A DNA stretch of 11,501 bases from NCBI GenBank assembly GCA_900553705.1, contig USEK01000031.1, positions 1-11,501 on the forward strand. Reading direction: 5' to 3'. Origin of the DNA: an uncultured Collinsella sp. GTDB lineage: Bacteria; Actinomycetota; Coriobacteriia; Coriobacteriales; Coriobacteriaceae. This document shows positions 6,390 through 11,501 of this stretch, one piece after another. The notes beneath the pieces were generated by a model that saw only the letters and a list, made by a program, of their open reading frames with translations, was not told where the DNA came from and did not search any database. The translations under genes and the position numbers were made by a program. Position 1 is the first letter of the stretch. The number at the start of each line of letters is the position of its first letter.

Positions 6390-7580
6390 TTACTCAATGA
6401 TCGTGGAGACGATGCCCGAACCGACGGTGTGGCCACCCTCGCGGATAGCGAAGCGCAGGCCCTCCTCCATGGCGATCGGGTGGATGAGGTCGCCCTCGAT
6501 GGTGATGTGGTCACCAGGCATAGCCATCTCGGTGCCCTCGGGGAGCTTGACCGTACCGGTAACGTCGGTGGTACGGAAGTAGAACTGAGGACGATAACCA
6601 TCGAAGAACGGGGTGTGACGGCCGCCCTCCTCCTTGGTCAGAACGTAGATCTCGCCGGTGAACTTGGTGTGCGGGGTAACCGAACCGGGCTTGCAGAGAA
6701 CCTGGCCGCGCTCGATGTCCTCACGCTTGATGCCGCGGAGCAGCAGACCGACGTTGTCGCCAGCCTCGCAGAAGTCCATGGACTTACGGAACATCTCGAT
6801 ACCGGTAACGACGGTGTTCTGGGTATCCTTGATGCCGACGATCTCGACGGGCTCGTTGAGCTTGAGCTCACCGCGCTCGACACGGCCAGTAGCAACGGTA
6901 CCACGGCCGGAGATGGTCATAACGTCCTCAACGGCCATCAGGAACGGGAGGTCGTTGTTACGAGCAGGCGTCGGGATGTACTCGTCGACGGCCTTCATGA
7001 GCTCGCGAATGGCGTCCATCCACTTGGCGTCGCCCTCGAGAGCGCCCAGAGCGGAGCCACGGATGACGGGGATGTCGTCGCCGGGGAAATCGTACTCGGA
7101 GAGGAGCTCACGGGTCTCCATCTCGACGAGGTCGATGAGCTCGTCATCGTCGACCATGTCGCACTTGTTCAGGAAGACGACGATGTAGGGAACGCCGACC
7201 TGACGGGCGAGCAGGATGTGCTCGCGGGTCTGAGCCATGGGGCCGTCGGTAGCAGCGATGACCAGGATAGCGCCGTCCATCTGAGCAGCGCCGGAGATCA
7301 TGTTCTTGACGTAGTCAGCGTGGCCCGGGCAGTCAACGTGAGCGTAGTGACGGGCAGCGGTCTCGTACTCAACGTGGGAGACGGAAATCGTGATGCCGCG
7401 CTCGCGCTCCTCGGGAGCCTTGTCGATGTTCTCGAACGCAGTGAAGTCAGCCTTGCAGCCCTCGGTCTCGGAGAGAACCTTGGTGATGGCAGCGGTCAGC
7501 GTGGTCTTGCCGTGGTCGACGTGACCAATGGTGCCGATGTTAACATGCGGCTTAGTGCGCTCAAACTTCTCTTTGGCCAT
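6390..7580 (-). CDS. tuf: Elongation factor Tu
   Basis: Full-length EF-Tu (396 residues). It delivers aminoacyl-tRNA to the ribosomal A site as a GTPase. Motifs are the P-loop GHVDHGKT (19-26), switch I RGITI (61-65), switch II DCPGH (83-87), NKCD (138-141) and SAL for the guanine base, then beta-barrel domains 2 and 3. An open frame extends up to 7649, but MAKEKFERTKPHVNIG at 7580 is the family start and has AGGAGG 5 nt before it. Codon use is strongly biased, as expected for a very highly expressed gene, which also creates a long open antisense frame. It follows three tRNA genes, much like the tRNA-tufB operon of E. coli, and has its own possible promoter at 7624-7632. Confidence 0.98.
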   Translation of the reverse strand: MAKEKFERTKPHVNIGTIGHVDHGKTTLTAAITKVLSETEGCKADFTAFENIDKAPEERERGITISVSHVEYETAARHYAHVDCPGHADYVKNMISGAAQMDGAILVIAATDGPMAQTREHILLARQVGVPYIVVFLNKCDMVDDDELIDLVEMETRELLSEYDFPGDDIPVIRGSALGALEGDAKWMDAIRELMKAVDEYIPTPARNNDLPFLMAVEDVMTISGRGTVATGRVERGELKLNEPVEIVGIKDTQNTVVTGIEMFRKSMDFCEAGDNVGLLLRGIKREDIERGQVLCKPGSVTPHTKFTGEIYVLTKEEGGRHTPFFDGYRPQFYFRTTDVTGTVKLPEGTEMAMPGDHITIEGDLIHPIAMEEGLRFAIREGGHTVGSGIVSTIIE

Positions 7581-7623
7581 AAAGCCCTCCTCTAAACAGG
7601 TCGTCCCCGGACGGGACTTTGCC

Positions 7624-7632
7624 TTTATACCA
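7624..7632 (-). promoter_or_regulatory. Possible extended -10 promoter for tuf
   Basis: On the minus strand TGGTATAAA (7632-7624) is an extended -10 (TGn-TATAAA) with no good -35. It would start a leader of about 35 nt carrying GGAGG. tuf could thus be transcribed alone as well as from the tRNA-Tyr promoter. Confidence 0.45.
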
Positions 7633-7681
7633 TAGTGGCCTCTCAACATACTATTGAGAAGCCACCGTGTTACCTATGGTA
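7628..7681 (-). other. Two-part hairpin between tRNA-Met and tuf
   Basis: An inner stem (7635-7646 with 7654-7665, 12 pairs, one a G-U wobble in minus-strand RNA, 7-nt loop) is enclosed by an outer stem, TACCATA (7628-7634) with TATGGTA (7675-7681). The outer stem uses the 3' end of tRNA-Met, including its CCA, and overlaps the putative tuf -10. No T-tract follows, so it is more likely a processing or switching element than a terminator. Confidence 0.5.
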
Positions 7682-7753
7682 GCGGTGACTGGATTCGAAC
7701 CAGTGACGCCACGGGTATGAACCGTGTGCTCTAACCAACTGAGCTACACCGCC
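7677..7753 (-). tRNA. tRNA-Met (CAT), elongator type
   Basis: A 77-nt cloverleaf with anticodon loop TTCATAC, T loop TTCGAAT and encoded CCA. The anticodon stem CACGG/CCGTG lacks the three G-C pairs of initiator tRNA, and position 1-72 is a G-U pair rather than the mismatch of initiators. A CAU-reading tRNA-Ile (lysidine type) cannot be fully excluded. Confidence 0.92.
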
Positions 7754-7756
7754 GGA

Positions 7757-7832
7757 TGGAGCCTGCAACCAGACTTGAACTGGTGACCTCTTCGTTACCA
7801 ACGAAGTGCTCTACCGACTGAGCTATACAGGC
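7757..7832 (-). tRNA. tRNA-Thr (GGT)
   Basis: A 76-nt cloverleaf: acceptor GCCTGTA/TGCAGGC, anticodon loop TTGGTAA with anticodon GGT, T loop TTCAAGT, encoded CCA. It lies 3 nt from tRNA-Met and is presumably cut from the same precursor. Confidence 0.97.
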
Positions 7833-7842
7833 ACTTGACGGG

Positions 7843-7924
7843 TGGGAGCTATAGGATTCGAACCTATGTAGGCAGAGCCAACGGGTTTACAGCCCGTCCC
7901 CATTAACCACTCGGGCAAACTCCC
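7843..7924 (-). tRNA. tRNA-Tyr (GTA), CCA not encoded
   Basis: A class II tRNA of 82 nt to the discriminator A. The acceptor is GGGAGTT/AGCTCCC, the anticodon loop CTGTAAA gives GTA, the variable arm is 13 nt, and the T loop is TTCGAAT. The next three bases in RNA sense are CCC, not CCA, unlike the other four tRNAs here, so the 3' end needs nucleotidyltransferase maturation or repair. Confidence 0.95.
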
Positions 7925-7986
7925 AATCGTTCAAGTATCCGCAGGTCCTTTGGTCTTTTGGACCGCCGCCCCCGCGAACGAAAAAG

Positions 7987-8016
7987 ATAATACGATGCAA
8001 CCTTGGGGGCTGTCAA
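7987..8016 (-). promoter_or_regulatory. Strong promoter of the tRNA-Tyr-Thr-Met-tuf unit
   Basis: On the minus strand: TTGACA (8016-8011), an 18-nt spacer, then TATTAT (7992-7987). The predicted start near 7980 gives a leader of about 55 nt before tRNA-Tyr. GAGGTTTTCGTTGACAGC (8026-8009) is shared at 17 of 18 positions with the rpmG promoter. Confidence 0.85.
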
Positions 8017-8350
8017 CGAAAACCTCTAGATACACGGTGCCGGGCGTATCTATATAGCTGTGACCTGCGGTTTTGTTGAGTTTGGATATGAAGGACGGTG
8101 GTTTTGAATACTGAGGTGACGTTTCCCGAGGTAACACTTTGGTGTAGTGGAGTACACCTTCAGGATCGAACTTCGATAATGGCTTATTTGCACCTATATA
8201 TAGGTCGAGATCGGGGCTTCCCAGACAGAATCGAGCGTGGATAATCTCCCACTTTTGGCGTGGCTTCGAGTCCAAAGTGGGAGATTATCCACCCTCGTAT
8301 GTCCGGAAATCCTCACTCGACCAGGATGACTGGGACCGGTCCGGCCTTTG
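8017..8350. other. Non-coding stretch upstream of the tRNA-Tyr promoter
   Basis: I see no convincing gene here. A minus-strand open frame (7931-8275) would start at a TTG with no ribosome-binding site, inside the 8232-8297 palindrome, and would run through the tRNA promoter. Small inverted repeats are present (TAGATAC/GTATCTA at 8027-8052; GGTGTA/TACACC at 8141-8158). The stretch is more AT-rich than the flanking genes and looks like accessory or repeat-derived DNA. Confidence 0.6.
8232..8297. repeat. Large palindrome, 24-nt arms
   Basis: Arms 8232-8255 and 8274-8297 match at 23 of 24 positions, with 19 contiguous perfect pairs (core GTGGATAATCTCCCACTTT), around an 18-nt loop. No T-tract follows. 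A palindrome this long and exact is rarely a simple terminator and suggests a mobile repeat such as a MITE or REPIN remnant. Confidence 0.85.
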
Positions 8351-8564
8351 TCTCGATCTGTAACAGTAAGAGGGTTATTCCTCCCCCATCTGTTACAGAT
8401 CGAGATATTACGCAGAGACACCAGCTTACGTCTCATTCTGTAACAGTAAGAACGGTTTCAGCCTCTTCGTGTTACGGATCGAGATATTATCGGCCTTCCC
8501 TTGGCAATGTTTCGATCTGTAACTATAAGGAGGGTTTTCCGCCCCTTCGTGTTACAGATCGAGA
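8351..8564. repeat. Phased array of three hairpin repeats
   Basis: There are three units, 8351-8405, 8431-8484 and 8510-8564. Each has a 15-nt left arm (consensus TCTCGATCTGTAACA), a 24-25-nt loop and the inverted right arm; the arms match at 15, 12 and 13 of 15 positions. The units are separated by exactly 25 nt twice, so arms begin every 39-40 nt (8351, 8391, 8431, 8470, 8510, 8550) in alternating orientation. Loops mostly begin with TAAG (ATAAG in unit 3) and in units 2 and 3 end in CTTCG. Both spacers begin TATTA. No cas genes or direct repeats are present, so this is not CRISPR. The function is unknown. Confidence 0.9.
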
Positions 8565-8619
8565 CAAACCTGAAGCTTGGTTGGCGCCACACCCGCTGAC
8601 TTATAGACATAAATAGAAA

Positions 8620-8650
8620 CGGGCCCTGTCCCACAAGGGAACAGAGCCCG
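8620..8650 (-). terminator. Terminator of tRNA-Thr(TGT)
   Basis: Arms 8620-8632 and 8637-8650 pair with one wobble and one bulged base around a 4-nt loop (CGGGCTCTGTTCCC in RNA sense). The U-rich tail UUUCUAUUU follows on the minus strand. It lies 9 nt past the tRNA. Confidence 0.85.
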
Positions 8651-8659
8651 AAACTCTCA

Positions 8660-8734
8660 TGGAGCCAGTGACAGGAATCGAACCTGCAACCCACTGATTA
8701 CAAATCAGTTGCGCTACCGTTGCGCCACACTGGC
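8660..8734 (-). tRNA. tRNA-Thr (TGT)
   Basis: A 75-nt cloverleaf: acceptor GCCAGTG/CACTGGC, anticodon loop TTTGTAA with anticodon TGT, T loop TTCGATT, encoded CCA. It has its own terminator and probable promoter, so it is a separate unit from the tRNA-Tyr cluster. Confidence 0.97.
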
Positions 8735-8764
8735 ACACTTGGCGCTTTCGCGCGAAGCCTGTTA

Positions 8765-8793
8765 AGAATAAAGGAATTGCGGACGGGGCGCAA
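8765..8793 (-). promoter_or_regulatory. Possible promoter of tRNA-Thr(TGT)
   Basis: On the minus strand TTGCGC (8793-8788), a 17-nt spacer, then TATTCT (8770-8765), about 30 nt before the tRNA. The match is moderate: 3 of 6 and 4 of 6 bases. Confidence 0.4.
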
Positions 8794-8825
8794 CAGACCC
8801 TTCGACCGACCACATCTCAAAACCA

Positions 8826-8885
8826 TTCGCCGAAACGAATAGTTTTAATTACAATTGACTATATAAAACTATTCGTTCTGGCGAA
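8826..8885. promoter_or_regulatory. Operator-like palindrome upstream of the HTH-kinase gene
   Basis: 22-nt arms (8826-8847 and 8864-8885) match at 20 of 22 positions; the inner AACGAATAGTTTTA/TAAAACTATTCGTT is perfect. They flank a 16-nt AT-rich centre containing TATATA/TATAAA (8860-8867), a likely -10. The right arm ends 10 nt before the ATG. A further small GCGAA/TTCGC repeat (8881-8894) covers the ribosome-binding site. The layout fits an autoregulated promoter bound by the HTH protein encoded next to it. Confidence 0.7.
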
Positions 8886-8895
8886 GGGTTTCGCG

Positions 8896-10236
8896 ATGTT
8901 GACCACGAAGGAAGCTGCAGAGCTACTCGACATCACCCCGCGCAGGGTGCAAGAGCTCATAAAAAACGGAGCACTTGAGGCACGCAAGGCTTCTGGTGTA
9001 TGGCTCATCGACAAAGACAGCGTCAACGCACGACTCCGCTCCGTGACCAAAGCGGGGGGACGTCCCCGCCGCGGCCACGGTAAGAGCGAGATCGCATTCA
9101 CCCTCATGAATCGCACGCACGAAGTCGCCCAGCTGGTCTACAGCACATCGCGAAAAGACTTTACCCACATCGGCGCCGACGTCGATCGTGCCCACGCCCC
9201 TATTGGAGTATTTGGCCCTAATAGCCCCATATCGCTCGACTCCTTCCGCATCTGGTGGCGCGGCCGCGGTATCCCGCTCGCACGCATTGGACTAGCCTCC
9301 CTGCTTGCAGAAGCAGCAGTCGATGTTCCCGACGAACTCATTCAGCGAAATCTCGGCCTCTCCCTATCCGACCAGTATTGGATTAGACCCCAAGATTCCG
9401 GTCTCGCGTGGGAGGATATTAACTTCTTCAATAATGCTTTTGACGACGTCTCTCTGTCCATCGCACCCTTCGCCCCAGAGGGCAATGCAGCCGCTGCAAA
9501 GCCCGATAACACCTCGGACGGCAACCTTCAGAAGTATTGGACATGCGAGGGTGGGCGTCGAATTCTGCATAAGGCAGGAGCGCACCTGAACCAAGAACCA
9601 TATAACGAGCTGGTAGCGACCGCGCTCCATCGTCGCATCCTAAACGCCTGCGATTATGTGCCTTACTCGATCGAGGGCACGGGCACTTCCGCCCTGAGTA
9701 TATGCGATGTCTTCTTAACTGATGAAGAAGAGTATGTCCCTGCGTTCTATGTAAACCAGTACGCAAACGCAGATGAAAGACTAACCGACTACGAGCGATA
9801 TGTAGCAAACTGCGAGAAGCTCGGGGTAACAGGCGTCAAGGATGCCCTTGACCGCATGATCGTGTGCGACGACATCATCGCCAACTATGACCGTCATTGG
9901 CGTAACTTTGGCCTTGTGCGAAACGTCAACACGCTAGCCTGCAGACCTGCCCCCATCTTCGATTCGGGATCATCGCTCTGGTGCAACGTTTCTCTAGAGG
10001 AGCTTAAGGCAGGAGAGCACAGTTTTACCAGCGCGCAGTTTCATTCAAGCCCCGCGAAACAAATGCTGCTTGTTGAGGATATGAGCTGGTTTGACGACGA
10101 CAAGCTCGAGGGTTTCGTTGACGAGGCAATCGAAATCCTATCCAAAAACGACGCTCTTACAGCAAGACTGCCTTATCTAAAAGAGGCGCTAACCTGGCGC
10201 CTCGAAAGAATGATCGACATCGCTGAATGGAGTTAG
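8896..10236 (+). CDS. Excisionase-type HTH fused to HipA/CtkA-like kinase
   Basis: A 446-residue, two-part protein. Residues 1-47 are an excisionase/MerR-like winged helix (TTKEAAELLDITPRRVQELI, then GVWLIDKDSV), followed by a basic linker GGRPRRGHGK (54-63) that resembles an AT-hook. From about 66 it matches the HipA-like kinase family: WWRGRGIP (120-127), LSLSDQYWIRP (155-165), WEDINFFNN (172-180), a probable ATP-contacting Lys226 (ILHKAG) and Glu238. The catalytic NYDRHWRNFG carries Asp332 and Asn337, and PIFDSGSSL carries the metal-binding Asp356. All key kinase residues are present, so activity is likely. In HipBA the DNA-binding antitoxin is a separate Xre-type protein; here DNA binding and kinase share one chain and I see no antitoxin gene. 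GAAGGG lies about 7 nt before the ATG. It converges on rae1 with a 26-nt gap. The substrate is unknown; toxin, phage defence or regulator are all possible. Confidence 0.82.
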   Translation: MLTTKEAAELLDITPRRVQELIKNGALEARKASGVWLIDKDSVNARLRSVTKAGGRPRRGHGKSEIAFTLMNRTHEVAQLVYSTSRKDFTHIGADVDRAHAPIGVFGPNSPISLDSFRIWWRGRGIPLARIGLASLLAEAAVDVPDELIQRNLGLSLSDQYWIRPQDSGLAWEDINFFNNAFDDVSLSIAPFAPEGNAAAAKPDNTSDGNLQKYWTCEGGRRILHKAGAHLNQEPYNELVATALHRRILNACDYVPYSIEGTGTSALSICDVFLTDEEEYVPAFYVNQYANADERLTDYERYVANCEKLGVTGVKDALDRMIVCDDIIANYDRHWRNFGLVRNVNTLACRPAPIFDSGSSLWCNVSLEELKAGEHSFTSAQFHSSPAKQMLLVEDMSWFDDDKLEGFVDEAIEILSKNDALTARLPYLKEALTWRLERMIDIAEWS

Positions 10237-10261
10237 CGAGACAGCATCGCCCGCCAACTCC
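10229..10261. terminator. Weak hairpin between convergent genes
   Basis: GGAGTTAGC (10229-10237) pairs with GCCAACTCC (10253-10261) at 8 of 9 positions around a 15-nt loop, overlapping the kinase stop codon. There is no T-tract. It is the only structure in the gap between the kinase gene and rae1, and it is weak. Confidence 0.25.
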
Positions 10262-10262
10262 C

Positions 10263-10940
10263 CTACCTCCCGCGCAGGGCCTTGAGCTTGGCCAGGGCAT
10301 CGGGGCTCAGGCGGCTGCCCAGGGTCATCTTGATCTGCGGAGCTTCCTCTGCCTCGTGAACGTCGTTATCGATCTGCTTGATCTCATCCACCAGCATGCG
10401 GCTCGAGATACGCGTGACACCCTTGCCCATGACGACGGCCTGGATTGTGCCGTCACTCGATACCACGGAGCACGCACGGCCTTCCTCACGTGCCTCGATA
10501 CAGAGCCTCTGCACCACGGTATCGGCAGAAACGCCCGTCGGCGAAAACTCGATGCGCACGCCGCGGGCAGGCAGGTTGGGGCGCTCGCTGGAGATATTGC
10601 CCGCGCCGTCGAACACGATCACGGCCTCGTAGCGGCCCTGGGCAAAGGCGGCGACGTCGTTGATGAGGGCGGTGCGCGCCATATCGTGAACGTCGCTGGA
10701 ATACGGATCGTCGGAATGGTCGTATACGAGCTTTTCGTAGCGCGGCGTGCAGTGGATCACGTTGTAACCGTCGACCACCAGCAGCTCGGGCTTGTTGGAG
10801 TGCACCGTCGAGACCGGGTCAGCGATGGCCTGCGCAAACGCATTGCCGCCCACGCCGTAGGTCGCGGCCGAAACAATCGGCTTGGCCGAGCCCTCGCCAA
10901 AGCGCTTGGCCTTGGACTTGGCACGGTTCTTTTTGGACAT
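10263..10940 (-). CDS. rae1: YacP/Rae1-type NYN-domain ribonuclease
   Basis: A 225-residue NYN (PIN-like) protein. In B. subtilis the homologue Rae1 enters the ribosomal A site and cleaves certain mRNAs during translation. Seen here: DGYNVIH (57-63) with the first catalytic Asp, VIVFDGAG, then GVSADTVVQRL and VVSSDGTIQ, supplying the remaining acidic residues. The N-terminal 48 residues (MSKKNRAKSKAKRFGEG start) are an extra basic tail not present in the 170-residue B. subtilis protein, and might aid RNA or ribosome binding. It lies 3 nt after rlmB, and its GGAGGAG ribosome-binding site is inside the last rlmB codons, so the two are coupled as in Bacillus. The gene name rests on domain plus synteny; cleavage activity is inferred. 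Confidence 0.85.
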   Translation of the reverse strand: MSKKNRAKSKAKRFGEGSAKPIVSAATYGVGGNAFAQAIADPVSTVHSNKPELLVVDGYNVIHCTPRYEKLVYDHSDDPYSSDVHDMARTALINDVAAFAQGRYEAVIVFDGAGNISSERPNLPARGVRIEFSPTGVSADTVVQRLCIEAREEGRACSVVSSDGTIQAVVMGKGVTRISSRMLVDEIKQIDNDVHEAEEAPQIKMTLGSRLSPDALAKLKALRGR

Positions 10941-10943
10941 GCG

Positions 10944-11501
10944 CTACTCCTCCCCCATGAGCTCGCCGGCGTTGCGGCGCAGCCACTCAAAGCACAGCGC
11001 CGTGGTCGCCTGGGCAACATTGAGGCTCTCGGTCATGCCGCGCTGGGGAAGCTTGGTCAAAAAGTCGCATTTCTCGAGCACCAGGCGCGAGATGCCGTCG
11101 CCCTCGGAGCCCATGACGAGCGCCACGCGGCCCTCGAAGGGAGCATCCCAGCAACTGCCCTCGGCGTGCTCGGAGGCACCGCCCACCCAAAAGCCAGCGG
11201 CCTTGAGGTCGTCGAGTGCACGGGCGATATTGGGAACCTGCGCGATAGGCAGATGCATGACGGCACCGGCTGAGGTCTTGCAGCTGCCCACGGTCACGCC
11301 GGCGGCGCGCTTGTTGGCGATGACGACGCCCGCGGCGCCCACGACCTCGGCGGAGCGCACGATGGCGCCAAAGTTACCGTCGTCGGTCACGTGATCGAGC
11401 ACCACGACAAGTGCCGGACCCTCGCCCGCGCGGTCGAGGATATCGGCAACATCGGCATAAGGGAAATTGCCCACCCCGAGCGCGATGCCCTGGTGAGCGC
11501 C
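10944..11501 (-). CDS. rlmB: 23S rRNA (guanosine-2'-O)-methyltransferase RlmB, 5' end beyond window
   Basis: The C-terminal 185 residues of a SpoU/TrmH-type methyltransferase that 2'-O-methylates a guanosine in 23S rRNA (G2251 in E. coli) using SAM. The frame is open to the window edge and begins GAHQGIALGV, the conserved HQG motif that precedes the SPOUT domain, so an apparent GTG start at 11474 is just an internal valine. SPOUT motifs are DHVTDDGNFGAIVRSAE (motif 1), LVMGSEGDGISRL (motif 2) and LPQRGMTESLNVAQATT (motif 3), which form the trefoil-knot SAM site. About 60-100 N-terminal residues are missing. It is coupled to rae1 downstream. A tRNA 2'-O-methyltransferase of the same family is the main alternative, but rae1 linkage favours RlmB. 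Confidence 0.92.
   Translation of the reverse strand, partial: GAHQGIALGVGNFPYADVADILDRAGEGPALVVVLDHVTDDGNFGAIVRSAEVVGAAGVVIANKRAAGVTVGSCKTSAGAVMHLPIAQVPNIARALDDLKAAGFWVGGASEHAEGSCWDAPFEGRVALVMGSEGDGISRLVLEKCDFLTKLPQRGMTESLNVAQATTALCFEWLRRNAGELMGEE

Noticed and set aside
6351..7595. 414-codon plus-strand open frame opposite tuf
   Set aside because: Pure antisense shadow of the highly biased tuf gene; it even starts inside the tuf terminator.
7931..8275. 114-codon minus-strand frame
   Set aside because: TTG start without ribosome-binding site inside a palindrome, and it runs through the strong tRNA promoter and leader. A decayed gene cannot be excluded, but nothing supports a working one.
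8351..8564. CRISPR array
   Set aside because: Repeats are only 15 nt and alternate in orientation, loops and spacers share end motifs, and no cas genes are present.
8260..8694. Short frames with repeated SICN...VTDRD peptides on both strands
   Set aside because: The peptide is a translation of the hairpin arms and appears in several frames and both strands, so it reflects DNA repeats, not proteins.
8660..8734. tRNA-Thr(TGT) as attachment site of an integrated element
   Set aside because: No integrase and no repeated tRNA 3' fragment were found in the window; excisionase-like HTH homology alone is not enough.
10227..11273. 348-codon plus-strand frame opposite rae1 and rlmB
   Set aside because: Spans two clearly real minus-strand genes and has no recognisable domain.

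Overview
The window looks like a chromosomal contig end from a Coriobacteriia gut actinobacterium, most likely Collinsella or a close relative. This rests on fairly high GC, the sequence style of EF-Tu and the ribosomal proteins, the rpmG-tRNA-Trp-secE-nusG-rplK-rplA order, and several hairpin repeat families. The genus is my inference, not a search result. Bases 1-48 are not biological: they are an Illumina Nextera i5 adapter with its index, left on the contig end.

Left part, plus strand (49-3451): the C-terminal part of an MscS-type mechanosensitive channel. It is followed by a translationally coupled pair: a cytoplasmic protein joining a ParB-like segment to a BMP-type ligand-binding domain, and a small metallophosphoesterase. 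A related GGGACAG-type hairpin starts 2 nt after the stop codon of both mscS and the phosphoesterase gene.

Centre, minus strand (3470-7992, read right to left): tRNA-Tyr, tRNA-Thr(GGT), tRNA-Met, tuf, terminator, rpmG, tRNA-Trp, secE, nusG, rplK, rplA, terminator. This is a translation and secretion superoperon. Two strong promoters, one before tRNA-Tyr and one before rpmG, share a nearly identical 18-nt box covering the -35 element.

Right part: 8017-8650 is non-coding and repeat rich. It holds a 24-bp-arm palindrome and three hairpins whose six 15-nt arms fall every 39-40 nt in alternating orientation. Next come tRNA-Thr(TGT) on the minus strand, a 22-bp-arm operator-like palindrome, and a plus-strand gene fusing an excisionase-type HTH to a HipA/CtkA-like kinase. 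The window ends with minus-strand rae1/yacP and the 3' part of rlmB.

rlmB-rae1 and rpmG-secE-nusG-rplK-rplA are the two sides of a cluster that is contiguous (around sigH) in Bacillus subtilis. The repeat array and kinase gene therefore sit as an accessory insert inside an old housekeeping neighbourhood. The HTH-kinase gene with its operator, and the phased hairpin array, are the most promising candidates for something new.
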